Shown here: in pieces, positions 33,026 through 41,935 of the stretch | Layout: each line of letters starts with the position of its first letter | How positions within the stretch are numbered: the stretch's first letter is position 1 | Source of the DNA: an uncultured Dysosmobacter sp. | GTDB taxonomy: Bacteria > Bacillota > Clostridia > Oscillospirales > Oscillospiraceae | DNA: 64,000 nt | NCBI GenBank assembly: GCA_934590165.1 | Contig: CAKTOO010000008.1 | Location: 54,131-118,130 of the forward strand | Direction: 5' to 3' | Translations under genes and position numbers: made by a program | The notes under the pieces: generated by a model | Told to the model about the DNA's origin: nothing | The model's input: only the letters and a program-made list of their open reading frames with translations | The model's database searches: none

Positions 33026-33934
33026 ATGAGCAAGCAGATCGAAATCATTGAAGTCGGCCCCCGGGACGGTTTCCAGAGCGTCAAGTGCGCCCAGATCACC
33101 ACGGAGCAGAAGCTTCAGGTCATCGATGACCTGGTAGCCGCCGGCGTGAAGCATATGGAGTACACCTCCTTCGTCAGCCCCAAGGCCATCCCCCAGTTGG
33201 CGGACGCCAAGGACGTGACCAAGGTGGTGCTGGAAAAGTATCCCGACGTGGACCTGTTCGCCCTGGTCCCCAACCTGCGGGGCGCCCAGAACGCCTATGA
33301 GTTGGGCCTGCGGAAGGTGTGCTATGTGGTGTCCCTCAGCGTGAGCCACAACAAGGCCAACATCAACCGCACCCACGAGCAGTCCCTGGAGGCCTATAAG
33401 GAGATCCGTGCCGCCTATCCCGACCTGGATGTGATCGTGGACCTGGCTACTACTTTCGGCTGCCCCTTCGAGGGCAAGTATGAGGACCCCGCCGCCGTGG
33501 TGGCGTTCCTGAAAGATTATGTGGATGCCGGTATGACCACCTGCTGCCTGTGCGATACCATCGGCATCGCCGATCCCGCCCAGGTGAAGGCCGTCATCTC
33601 CGCTGTGAAGGCTGCTTATCCCACCCTGGACCTAATGGTCCATTTCCACGATACCCGTGGTCTCGGCATGGCCAACAGCCTGGCTGCCATGGAGTGCGGT
33701 GTCACCAAGATCCAGGCCGCTCTGGGCGGACTGGGCGGCTGCCCCTTCGCGCCCGGCGCCTCCGGCAACCTCTCCACGGAGGATACCGTGTGGATGCTGA
33801 ACGAGATGGGCTATGACACCGGCATCAACTTCTCCAAGCTCCTGGCCGCCGCCAAGGCCCAGGCAAAGGTCATCGCAGGCAATTACAGCGGTCACCACAT
33901 CAATATTGAAAAGGAGACCCCCTGCAAGGCCTGA
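33026..33934 (+). CDS. mvaB: Hydroxymethylglutaryl-CoA lyase family enzyme
   Basis: A 302-residue TIM-barrel lyase of the DRE-TIM family. It shows EVGPRDGFQSVKCAQIT (metal-binding Asp and catalytic Arg), VHFHDTRGLGMAN (two His metal ligands) and GLGGCPFAPGASGNLSTED, whose Cys is the mobile-loop catalytic residue of HMG-CoA lyases. The reaction is retro-aldol cleavage of a 3-hydroxy-3-methyl acyl-CoA. Because a CoA-transferase precedes it, the real substrate may be HMG-CoA, citramalyl-CoA or a relative made from a free diacid. Second gene of the sigma-54 operon. Confidence 0.88.
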   Translation: MSKQIEIIEVGPRDGFQSVKCAQITTEQKLQVIDDLVAAGVKHMEYTSFVSPKAIPQLADAKDVTKVVLEKYPDVDLFALVPNLRGAQNAYELGLRKVCYVVSLSVSHNKANINRTHEQSLEAYKEIRAAYPDLDVIVDLATTFGCPFEGKYEDPAAVVAFLKDYVDAGMTTCCLCDTIGIADPAQVKAVISAVKAAYPTLDLMVHFHDTRGLGMANSLAAMECGVTKIQAALGGLGGCPFAPGASGNLSTEDTVWMLNEMGYDTGINFSKLLAAAKAQAKVIAGNYSGHHINIEKETPCKA

Positions 33935-33978
33935 TTTTCCTCATTTTTTGCTTTTCTTCCCCCCTCTCTCTTCTATAC

Positions 33979-34017
33979 GCAAAGGACCGGACTTCCAAAA
34001 GAAGTCCGGTCCTTTGC
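33979..34017 (+). terminator. Long perfect hairpin after the lyase gene
   Basis: A 17-bp stem (GCAAAGGACCGGACTTC with GAAGTCCGGTCCTTTGC) with a 5-base loop. The T content is in the stem, with only CTTG after it, so it is a terminator-like structure of moderate certainty. Confidence 0.6.
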
Positions 34018-34103
34018 CTTGTGCTGTGATGACTTTGCGCCATCTTCCGCCGCGGTCCCTCTGTCTGCCGCGCCGGGGCATCAGCAAAACAGCCGCGCTT
34101 TTC

Positions 34104-34132
34104 TTGCGTCCCAACAGGGATGTTGATATAAT
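34104..34132 (+). promoter_or_regulatory. Sigma-70 promoter of the sigma-54 activator gene
   Basis: TTGCGT (34104-34109) and TATAAT (34127-34132) with 17 bases between, 32 bases before the start codon. Confidence 0.65.
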
Positions 34133-34163
34133 GAGTACTATCAGTTTGAAAAGGAGAATGGGC

Positions 34164-36245
34164 ATGGCGAAAAGACTCGTTTTGATCACCCAGGCCGCAT
34201 CCACCTGTCCCACCTACGCGCAGCGGCTCCACCAGTTTTTTGGCTCCAATATCGTGCTGGAGTGCTTCAGCGTGGAAGCAGGCGATTTTCCGGCTATGCC
34301 CACAGACGCGGACCTGTACATTGCGGCTGCCACTTCCTCTGACGCCTTCGCCCAGATCATGGACCTCATTCCGGAGGAAGGAAAAGTGGTTTCCCCCGCC
34401 GTCACATTTTTTAAAAAAGACATCGAGACCCTGCGGCAACTGCCCCGGGGCACCCGGGCCATGCTGGTGAATCTCAGCGTGCAGATGGCGTACGAGAGCA
34501 TTGCGGAGCTGAACCGGCTGGGCATCACCCAGGTCGAATTCACGCCGGTGTATCCCGGCTCCAGCTACCCGACGGATGTCGCTCTTGCCATCACACCGGG
34601 AGAGACCCAATATGTACCGCCCACCGCGCTGCGGGTAATCAACCTGGGCCCCCGTGTCTTTACGGCGGACACCCTGCTGGAGATCGCCCTGAAGCTGGGC
34701 TTCACCTGGTTCCCCAAAAGTGCCGAATTCCGCGCCTACGCGGATTCTCTGGCGGATCAGGGGCAGAGTCTGGCCTCCCTGTGGAGCGCCAACCTGAAAG
34801 CGGAATCCTATCTGGACATTCTGATGGGAGCCCTGGAGACCGGCATTTTGGGCGTGGATGTGGACAGCCGCATCTTTGCTCTGAACGGTCTGGCGGAAAA
34901 CATGCTTGGCCTGCGGCGGAAGGAGGCTATCGGCCAGCCCTTTCCCCTGGCCTGCCGGGACCTTGCCCGCCAGCTGACGGAAAATGACCGGCGGCAGAAG
35001 ACCTCCCGCCTCATTCAGCTGAAGGGCACCTATCTCAACCTCTCCACCGCGCCGGTGGACTGGCAGGGAGAGTACATCGGCTGCTTTTTGCTGCTGCAGC
35101 GCTTTACCCAGGAGGAGGAACGCCAGCACCAGTTCCGCCTGCAAATGTACCACCGGGGCTACCAGTCCAAGTATGTGTTCGATGACATCGTCGGTCAGAG
35201 CGACATCATGCTGCGCACCAAGCAGATCGCCGCCAAAATGGCCGCCACCGATTCCTCCATCCTGCTGACCGGGGAAAGCGGTACCGGCAAGGAGCTGTTC
35301 GCCCACTCCATCCACAATGCCTCCCCCCGCCGGAACATGCCCTTCGTGGCCATCAACTGCGCCGCCTTATCGGATTCCCTGCTGGAAAGTGAGCTATTCG
35401 GCTATGACGAAGGCGCTTTTACCGGCGCCAAAAAAGGCGGCAAGCTGGGCCTTTTTGAATACGCGCACCGGGGCACGCTGTTCCTGGACGAGATTGAGGG
35501 TATGAGCCAACCTTTACAGATCAAGCTGCTGCGGGTATTGCAGGAAAAAGAATTCATGCGGGTGGGCGGCAACCGCATCATCCCCACAGATGTGCGGATC
35601 ATCGCCGCTTCCAACGAGGACATTTTGGAGCGGGTGCGGCAGGGCACCTTCCGCAAGGACCTGTATTACCGCCTGAACACCCTGCCCATCTCCATCCCGC
35701 CCCTCCGGGACCGGGGTGAGGACCTGTTCCTCATTGCCGGTCACCTGATGGCACGGAGCGGCGTCCGTTTCACCTTCGCGCCTTCCGCCCAAGCGGTGCT
35801 GCGGGCCTACCGCTGGGACGGCAATGTCCGGGAGCTGGCGAACCTGGTGGAATATCTCTCCATGCTGGGAAAGGATTTCGTGGAGGCGGAGGACCTGCCG
35901 CCCTATCTTCGCGCAGGGCCAGCGGTCAAACCGACTCAGCCGGCAGCCGCTCCGCAGCCAAGTGCCGCCAGCCGGGAGTTCTGGCAGGCAGCCCACGGAC
36001 GGGAGGAGCTGGTTTCCTTTTTAGTGTGCACCATGGGGGAGGCGGACCGGGGCATCGGCCGGGGCGCTCTGCTTCTGGAGGCCCGGCGGCAGCAGATCCC
36101 GGCCACAGAGCAGGAGATCCGGGATGTTTTACTGGTCCTTCACCGCTTGGGCCTGGTCTCCGTTTCCCGGGGCCGGGGCGGCAGCCGCCTGACACAAAAG
36201 GGACTTGCCTTATATCAGGAACTTTCACCAAATGCCGCCAAATAA
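34164..36245 (+). CDS. Sigma-54-dependent transcriptional activator with PrpR-like sensor and winged-helix C-terminus
   Basis: A 693-residue enhancer-binding protein. The N-terminal 190 residues (MAKRLVLITQAASTCPTYAQ, NLSVQMAYESIAELNRLG) resemble the PrpR N-terminal sensor; a PAS domain follows (ALETGILGVDVDSRIFALNG). The AAA+ domain has Walker A TGESGTGKE, the sigma-54-contacting loop GAFTGAKKGG and Walker B GTLFLDEIEG. The C-terminus lacks the usual Fis helix and instead shows a winged helix (LVLHRLGLVSVSRGRGGSRL). ATG 34164 has AAGGAGA at better spacing than ATG 34158. Both flanking operons have -24/-12 promoters. Confidence 0.92.
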   Translation: MAKRLVLITQAASTCPTYAQRLHQFFGSNIVLECFSVEAGDFPAMPTDADLYIAAATSSDAFAQIMDLIPEEGKVVSPAVTFFKKDIETLRQLPRGTRAMLVNLSVQMAYESIAELNRLGITQVEFTPVYPGSSYPTDVALAITPGETQYVPPTALRVINLGPRVFTADTLLEIALKLGFTWFPKSAEFRAYADSLADQGQSLASLWSANLKAESYLDILMGALETGILGVDVDSRIFALNGLAENMLGLRRKEAIGQPFPLACRDLARQLTENDRRQKTSRLIQLKGTYLNLSTAPVDWQGEYIGCFLLLQRFTQEEERQHQFRLQMYHRGYQSKYVFDDIVGQSDIMLRTKQIAAKMAATDSSILLTGESGTGKELFAHSIHNASPRRNMPFVAINCAALSDSLLESELFGYDEGAFTGAKKGGKLGLFEYAHRGTLFLDEIEGMSQPLQIKLLRVLQEKEFMRVGGNRIIPTDVRIIAASNEDILERVRQGTFRKDLYYRLNTLPISIPPLRDRGEDLFLIAGHLMARSGVRFTFAPSAQAVLRAYRWDGNVRELANLVEYLSMLGKDFVEAEDLPPYLRAGPAVKPTQPAAAPQPSAASREFWQAAHGREELVSFLVCTMGEADRGIGRGALLLEARRQQIPATEQEIRDVLLVLHRLGLVSVSRGRGGSRLTQKGLALYQELSPNAAK

Positions 36246-36284
36246 TTGGGTAAAGATTTAATCTTTACCCAATTATTTTTGCCT
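36241..36284 (+). terminator. Terminator of the activator gene
   Basis: A 17-bp perfect stem (AATAATTGGGTAAAGAT with ATCTTTACCCAATTATT), 3-base loop, then TTTT. It overlaps the stop codon. Confidence 0.88.
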
Positions 36285-36388
36285 TATTTGATGTATCCAA
36301 GCAAATTTCTCACTTTTTTCTGTCTATTTTGCAAAAACAGCCCCCGAGAAAGTTGGCTGTCCTTACAAAAAACGGTCTCATTTCTCAA

Positions 36389-36406
36389 ATGGCATATAAT
36401 TTGCTA
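36389..36406 (+). promoter_or_regulatory. Sigma-54 (-24/-12) promoter of the lyase/antiporter operon
   Basis: TGGCATATAATTTGCTA has GG at 36391-36392 and GC at 36403-36404 with 10 bases between. It lies 46 bases before the start codon at 36452 and directly downstream of the activator gene. Confidence 0.83.
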
Positions 36407-36451
36407 TATATTCAGGCAGTCGATCAAAACATGGTGAGGAGGAACCAATAT

Positions 36452-37624
36452 ATGACTTACAATTTTGATGAGATCGTGGACCGCTCCCAAAACTATGCCG
36501 CCAAGTTTGAAGAATCCGTCCTGCACTACGGCACCAATGACGTGATCCCTTTGTGGATCGCGGATATGGATTTCCGCACCGCTCCCTGCATCGTGGAGGC
36601 CATCAAGCAGCGCGCCGACCAGGGCATCTTCGGCTACACCTGGCGGACCCCCAAGTATTTTGAGGCCATTGCCGCCTGGCAGGAGAAGCGCAACGGCTGG
36701 CGGCCGGAGACTGAGAAGATGGCCTTCGCCCCCGGCGTGGTGCCCGGCATGCGGATGATTTTGACCATGTTCACCCGGCCCGGCGACAAGGTCCTTATCC
36801 AGCAGCCTGTGTACCATCCCTTTGCCGACGTGGTGAACAACACCGGCCGGGAGCTGGTGGTCAGCCCCCTGAAGCAGGATGAGAACGGCTACTACGCCAT
36901 GGACTACACCGATTTCGAGGAAAAGGCCAAGGACGTCAAATACTTCATTCTCTGCAACCCTCACAACCCCGTGGGCCGTGTCTGGACCCCTGAGGAGCTG
37001 AAGACCGTGGGCGACATCTGCGTCCGCCATGGTGTGGAGATCATCTCCGACGAGATCCACTCCGACCTGATGCTGGACGGCCACAAGCACACCTGCATGG
37101 CCTCTGTCTCTCCGGAGATCGCCGCCATCACCACCACCTGCATCGCCCCCAGCAAGACCTTCAACCTGGCGGGCCTCCAGTCCTCCACCATCGTGTTCAA
37201 CACCGTGGAAAAGCAGGAGGCCTATGTGGCGGAGCTGAAGCGGATGGACATCGCCCGCAACAACTGCTTCTCCCTGGTTGCCACCATGGAGGCCTACGCC
37301 CACGGCGAGGAGTGGCTGGACCAGCTGCTGGTATACCTGAGTGACAACATGCGGTTTATCCGCGAGTTCTGCGCGGAGCATCTGCCGGAACTGAAGCCCA
37401 ACACCCCCGAGGCCACGTATCTGTGCTGGATCGACGCCCGGGGACTGGGCATGGATGACGCAGCGCTGAAGAAATTCTGCGTGGAGAAAGCCGGTGTGGC
37501 CTTCGGTGAGGGCACCGACTTCGGCTTTGGCGGCAGCGGCTTCCTGCGTCTCAACGCCGCCTGCCCCCGCACCACCATTGAAAAGGCTCTGACTCAGATG
37601 GAACAGGCGGTCCGCGGCCGCTGA
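36452..37624 (+). CDS. MalY/PatB-type aminotransferase (cystathionine beta-lyase)
   Basis: A 390-residue fold-type I PLP enzyme. MalY/PatB marks are PLWIADMDFRTAPCIVEAI, GIFGYTW, NPHNPVGRVWT, ISDEIHSDLML, and the PLP lysine in APSKTFNLAGLQSS. PatB-type enzymes split cysteine-S-conjugates and cystathionine into thiol, pyruvate and ammonia. The ATG at 36452 follows GAGGAGGA; the frame is open further upstream but that part crosses the promoter. It leads a sigma-54 operon with an NhaC-type antiporter, followed by methionine gamma-lyase, so sulfur amino-acid breakdown is the likely theme. Confidence 0.92.
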   Translation: MTYNFDEIVDRSQNYAAKFEESVLHYGTNDVIPLWIADMDFRTAPCIVEAIKQRADQGIFGYTWRTPKYFEAIAAWQEKRNGWRPETEKMAFAPGVVPGMRMILTMFTRPGDKVLIQQPVYHPFADVVNNTGRELVVSPLKQDENGYYAMDYTDFEEKAKDVKYFILCNPHNPVGRVWTPEELKTVGDICVRHGVEIISDEIHSDLMLDGHKHTCMASVSPEIAAITTTCIAPSKTFNLAGLQSSTIVFNTVEKQEAYVAELKRMDIARNNCFSLVATMEAYAHGEEWLDQLLVYLSDNMRFIREFCAEHLPELKPNTPEATYLCWIDARGLGMDDAALKKFCVEKAGVAFGEGTDFGFGGSGFLRLNAACPRTTIEKALTQMEQAVRGR

Positions 37625-37652
37625 ACCATAAATTAAGAAGAGGAGAAAAAAC

Positions 37653-38993
37653 ATGGAAAACCAGAAAAAACTAGGCGCATCCGCATTTCTTCCCCTGATC
37701 GTATTCCTGGCCCTGTATGTGGGCTGCGGCATTACGTTCACGCTGCTGGGCGTTGAAAGTCCTTTCGGACAGTTCCCCCGCCACGTGGCGCTGCTGGCCG
37801 GTATCGCCGTGGCGCTGCTGCTGGCCCCCAAGGTCAAAGTTGGCGAAAAATTGGATGTGTTTTGCCAGAACATGGGCAACTCCGGCGTTATGATGATCAT
37901 CCTGATTTATCTGATGGCCGGTGGCTTCCAAGGTGCTGCCGCCGCCATGGGCGGTAAATCCTCCGTCATCAATCTGGCTCTGCACTTCATCCCCGTTTCT
38001 CTGCTGGTCCCCGGTGTGTTCCTGATGTGCTGCTTTATCTCCACTGCCATCGGCACTTCCATGGGCACCATCGCCGCCATGGCTCCCGTCGCCATCGGTG
38101 TGGCCCAGGGTGCCGGCCTGAACCCCGCCATCGTGGGTGCCGCGGTCATCGGCGGCTCCTACTTCGGCGACAACCTGTCCATGATCTCTGATACTACCAT
38201 CTCCGCCGCCCAGGGCTGCGGCTCCGAGATGAAGGACAAGTTCCGCATGAACTTCTTCATGGCTCTGCCCGCCGCCATCATCGCCATAGTCCTGTACGCC
38301 GTTCTGGGCGGTCACGGCTCCGGCGCCGTGGAAGCCGGTGCGTACAGTGTCATCCAGGTCCTGCCTTATATCGTGGTTTTGGTCACCGCCCTTATGGGTA
38401 TCAACGTGGCCGTGGTATTGTTCATTGGCATTCTGATGACCGGTGTCATCGGTCTGGCCCAGGGTACCGCGGGCTTCTTTGAGTGGGTCCAGGCAATTGG
38501 CGGCGGCATGAGTGACATGTTCTCCATCTCCATCGTGGCCGCTTTGATCTCCGGCATTATCGGTCTGGTCCGCTACTACGGCGGCGTGGAATGGCTGGTG
38601 GGTGCCATCACCTCCCGCATCAAGAGCCGCCGCGGTGCCGAATACGGCATTGGTCTGCTGTCGGGCGTTCTGTCTGCCGCCCTGGTTAACAACACCATCG
38701 GTATCATCGTCACCTGCCCCATCGCCAAGGAGATCGGCTCCAAGTACGGCATCGCCCCCAAGCGTCTGGCCAGCCTGGTGGACATTTTCGCCTGCGCGTT
38801 CTTGGCCCTGATGCCTCACGACGGCGGCATCCTCATCGTCACGGAGCTGGCCGGCTGCACGCCGCTGGACATTCTGCCCTACTCCTTCTACATGTTCGCC
38901 CTCATCATCTTCACCTGCATCACCATCCAGTTCGGTCTGCTCCGCACCCCCGAGGAGAAGGCCATCGCCGCCAAGGAAACCGCTGCCAGATAA
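37653..38993 (+). CDS. NhaC-family Na+/H+ (or organic ion) antiporter
   Basis: A 446-residue membrane protein with about 11-12 helices. Family marks are STAIGTSMGTIAAMAPVAIG, VIGGSYFGDNLSMISDTTIS (conserved Asp) and LVNNTIGIIVTCPIAKEI. The NhaC family includes Na+/H+ antiporters and also amino-acid or malate/lactate exchangers. Its place 28 bases after the PatB-like gene and under the same sigma-54 promoter suggests it moves a substrate or product of that enzyme rather than acting in general pH control. Confidence 0.88.
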   Translation: MENQKKLGASAFLPLIVFLALYVGCGITFTLLGVESPFGQFPRHVALLAGIAVALLLAPKVKVGEKLDVFCQNMGNSGVMMIILIYLMAGGFQGAAAAMGGKSSVINLALHFIPVSLLVPGVFLMCCFISTAIGTSMGTIAAMAPVAIGVAQGAGLNPAIVGAAVIGGSYFGDNLSMISDTTISAAQGCGSEMKDKFRMNFFMALPAAIIAIVLYAVLGGHGSGAVEAGAYSVIQVLPYIVVLVTALMGINVAVVLFIGILMTGVIGLAQGTAGFFEWVQAIGGGMSDMFSISIVAALISGIIGLVRYYGGVEWLVGAITSRIKSRRGAEYGIGLLSGVLSAALVNNTIGIIVTCPIAKEIGSKYGIAPKRLASLVDIFACAFLALMPHDGGILIVTELAGCTPLDILPYSFYMFALIIFTCITIQFGLLRTPEEKAIAAKETAAR

Positions 38994-39014
38994 GCAGCCT
39001 CCCACTTGCAGCGC

Positions 39015-39047
39015 AGGGGCTGGCATCCTCCGGGTGCCAGCCCTGTA
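39015..39047 (+). terminator. Hairpin between antiporter and methionine gamma-lyase genes
   Basis: AGGGGCTGGCA pairs with TGCCAGCCCT around a 9-base loop; the following tract CTGTATCATTT is only moderately T-rich, so partial read-through is likely. Confidence 0.55.
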
Positions 39048-39087
39048 TCATTTCACCACGATCACAATTTGAAAGGATTTGATTCTC

Positions 39088-40284
39088 ATGTCTCATAACA
39101 TCGGAAACGGCTTCGGCACCCAGGTCATCCACGGTGGCGAAACGAAGGACCGGGGCTACCACTCCTTGGGCATGCCCATCTACCAGACCTCCACCTTCTA
39201 CTTCGACACCTGCGAGGAGGGCGGCCGGTGCTTTGCCGGCGAGAGCGACGGTTACATCTACACCCGTCTGGGCAACCCCACCACCGTCCTGGCGGAGGAA
39301 AAGGTCGCGGAGCTGGAGGGCGCTGAGGCGGCTGCCGCCGCAGGCTCCGGCATGGGCGCCATCTCCGCCACCCTCTGGACCCTCGCCGGTGCCGGCAAGC
39401 ACATCGTAGCCGACGGCACCTTGTACGGCTGCACCTTCGCCCTGCTGAGCCACGGCATGACCCGCTACGGCGTGGAGGTCACCTTCGTGGACTCCTCCGA
39501 CCCCGAGGAGGTCCGCAAGGCCCTGAAGGAAAACACCGTGGCCGTGTATCTGGAGACCCCCGCCAACCCCAACCTGAAAATTGCCGACATCCAGGCCATC
39601 GCGGAGCTGACCCACGCCTACAGCAAGGACATCAAGGTGGTGGTGGACAACACCTTCGCCACCCCTTACCTCCAGCAGCCCCTGGCTCTGGGCGCTGACG
39701 TGGTGGTCCACAGCGCCACCAAGTACATCAACGGCCACGGCGACGTGGTGGCGGGCTTTGTGGCCGGCTCCAAGGAGTTCATCACCCAGGTGAAGATGTT
39801 CGGCCTGAAGGACATGACCGGCGCCGTGCTGGGTCCCCAGGAGGCGTTCCTCATCCTGCGGGGTCTCAAGACCTTCGAGATCCGGATGCAGCGTCACTGT
39901 GATAACGCCCGGAAGCTGGCGGCGTATCTGGCCACCGAGCCCAAGGTGGAGAAGGTGTACTTCCCCGGTCTGGAGTCCCACCCCAACCATGAGGTGGCCA
40001 AGAAGCAGATGAAGGACTTCGGCGCCATGATCTCCATTGAGGTCAAGGGCGGCAAGGCCGCCGGTATGAAGCTGGTGAATTCTTTGAAGATGTCCACCAT
40101 CGCCGTGTCCCTGGGCGATGCGGAGACCCTGGTTCAGCATCCCGCCTCCATGACCCACTCCGCCTACTCCCCCGAGGAGCTGAAAGAGGCCGGCATCCCC
40201 GAGGGCCTGGTCCGCATTTCCGTGGGCCTGGAGAACCCCAACGACATCATCGCCGACTTCCAGCAGGCCTTCGCCCAGGTGTAA
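39088..40284 (+). CDS. megL: Methionine gamma-lyase
   Basis: A 398-residue trans-sulfuration-family PLP enzyme. PLP lysine is in VVHSATKYINGHGDVVAG. The sequence TLYGCTFALLSHG carries the cysteine that marks methionine gamma-lyases (Cys116 in the Pseudomonas enzyme), where gamma-synthases usually have Gly or Pro. YTRLGNPT and VRISVGLENPNDIIADF are also MGL-like. The reaction is methionine to methanethiol, 2-oxobutyrate and ammonia. The product 2-oxobutyrate is the same as that of the threonine ammonia-lyase at 27964. Start ATG follows AAAGGA. Confidence 0.9.
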   Translation: MSHNIGNGFGTQVIHGGETKDRGYHSLGMPIYQTSTFYFDTCEEGGRCFAGESDGYIYTRLGNPTTVLAEEKVAELEGAEAAAAAGSGMGAISATLWTLAGAGKHIVADGTLYGCTFALLSHGMTRYGVEVTFVDSSDPEEVRKALKENTVAVYLETPANPNLKIADIQAIAELTHAYSKDIKVVVDNTFATPYLQQPLALGADVVVHSATKYINGHGDVVAGFVAGSKEFITQVKMFGLKDMTGAVLGPQEAFLILRGLKTFEIRMQRHCDNARKLAAYLATEPKVEKVYFPGLESHPNHEVAKKQMKDFGAMISIEVKGGKAAGMKLVNSLKMSTIAVSLGDAETLVQHPASMTHSAYSPEELKEAGIPEGLVRISVGLENPNDIIADFQQAFAQV

Positions 40285-40310
40285 AAAGGACACATTTTAA
40301 TATTTTAATA

Positions 40311-40346
40311 ACAACAGGGAGGTTCCAAGGGGCCTCCCTGTTGTCT
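40311..40346 (+). terminator. Terminator after megL
   Basis: ACAACAGGGAGG pairs with CCTCCCTGTTGT over a 10-base loop, followed by CTATTCC; moderate T content. Confidence 0.7.
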
Positions 40347-40394
40347 ATTCCTCGTGAATGTCACATCTCTGTTTTTTCAAAAAAAATTCCTCAG

Positions 40395-40447
40395 AGCCTT
40401 GCGGCACTACGGGACTTCTCAGGCGGACGATACAGGTCTCGATCCTG
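40395..40447 (-). repeat. Left copy of a tRNA-Val 3'-end repeat (attachment-site remnant)
   Basis: It matches the 3' half of the intact tRNA-Val gene and its flank at 42717-42768: an 11-base block AGCCTTGCGGC, then a 23-base T-arm/acceptor block with two mismatches at the same spacing (30 versus 29 bases). The direct orientation and an integrase remnant inside the interval fit an integrated element's far end. Confidence 0.75.
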
Positions 40448-40759
40448 CGCCCCCACACATCATATAGGCCAAGGTCAATTAACAATTTTATGCCACACAG
40501 AAGAAGTCAACGTCCCGTCTATTGATTGGATACCAACAATGGACTGGGCATATTTTACATGCAGGTCGCTACCAGAAACCTTTTTCGCAGCGAACAATAG
40601 TAGCTTACCGCCAATCCAATCACAGTTCCCGGTGGAAATTTACTTGCCTTCTGTTCCGCATTTCCGCCTAGAAACAGCGCAGTACTGCGGCATTCACGCA
40701 GTGCTGCACCCCCAAGGAAAGGAGAGGACGAAGTGTATCACCTAGTTACTATTTTAATG
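40448..40759. other. Island stretch without a supportable gene
   Basis: A plus-strand frame to 40745 is open but has no recognisable protein character and no good start site. Probably decayed island DNA. Confidence 0.35.
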
Positions 40760-41932
40760 TCAGATTCCATTGGATGTGTATCGCATCCGCAAAATAAGCC
40801 GTGCAGCATCTTGCAGCTCCCACCGCCGTTCTGTAAAGAAGAAGCGGTAAGCCTCACAGTAATAATTCCTATTCACCAGGCCACCCTGTACCAGCCGATT
40901 TCTTCTGCAGCCATTCCGGCAAATTCCAAACAACGGGCAAGTGCGGCACGTCCCCGGAATCCGGAGGGAGCCTTCAACAAATCGTCTTGCCGCGTCACTC
41001 CCCGCCATTTCCGCAAAGCTCTGCTGGCCCACAGTACCCAGACGCCACTCATCCAACACGTAAAAATCGCAAGGATATACGCCGCCGTCACCCTCTACCA
41101 CAAATTGGACAGAGCAGTGACCAGTCATATCACAGGATTTCGGCCGCTCGCACAGCAGGATCGCCAGCCAGTTATTCAGATGGCGAATGCTGACATATTC
41201 GCCTTTCTGTAGTTCCTGATACCACAAGTCAAAAATGCGCACCAGAAATGTACCATAATCCCGTGCAGAGAGATGATACGCCTCTTTTCCCCGCTCTTGC
41301 CCCAATGGCTCCAGGCATGGAATAAACTGCAGCCAGCGGAAGTTCTGCTTTTTATAAAACTGGTAGATCCTTCGGATGGATCTGGCATTTCTGCCGGTAA
41401 CAACGCAGAGAATGTTGTACTCTACGCCATATTTTTCAAATAACCGCACCGCGCGCATCACCTTAGCGTGCGTACCCTTTCCACTGTAGTCTTTCCGATT
41501 CCAATCATGCAATTCCGCGGGCCTGTCCAACGAAAGGCCCACCAGGAAATGATGCTCCGCAAAGAAGCGCGCCCATGCTTCATCAATACAATAGCCGTTC
41601 GTCTGAATGGTGTACCGGATCTCCAATCCCGACCGGCTATATGTTTTCCCCAACGCCACCACCTGTTGAAAAAATCCAACCCAGCCAGTGTGGGTTCCCC
41701 GCCCTGAAAGGCAAAAGAGCAGCATCCATCCGCATACTCCACTGCAGACGCCATGACCTTTTCCATATCCTCAACGGACAGCATTCCCTCAAACGCGTGC
41801 TGGCGGTGCTCCGATATTATAAAAGCAGTAGGCACAGCGCATATTGCAGGCCGAAGAGGCTGGTTTGATCAATACATTTACAGCAGGCGCAATGGTTTCC
41901 CCTTTTATTTCGGTGCAAAAGCCATCACTCAT
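40760..41932 (-). pseudogene. Radical SAM protein, anaerobic sulfatase-maturase (anSME)-like, with two frameshifts
   Basis: Three pieces in different frames make up one radical SAM/SPASM protein. Piece one (from ATG 41932) has CNMRCAYCFY, the CxxxCxxC cluster site. Piece two has CSFAFQGGEPTLAGLDFF. Piece three has YTIQTNGYCID, FLVGLSLDRP, LQFIPCLEPLG and a C-terminal Cys-rich part (CRTCPLFGICRNGCRRNR). FQGGEPTLAG and IPCLEP are anSME-type marks; these enzymes make formylglycine in sulfatases. Frameshifts lie near 41840 and 41700. No sulfatase gene is present in the window. It should be non-functional unless these are sequencing errors. Confidence 0.75.
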
Positions 41933-41935
41933 TTT

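Noticed and set aside
40341..40745. Plus-strand frame of 134 codons in the tRNA-Val island.
   Set aside because: No recognisable motif, no good ribosome binding site, and it begins inside the attachment-site repeat.
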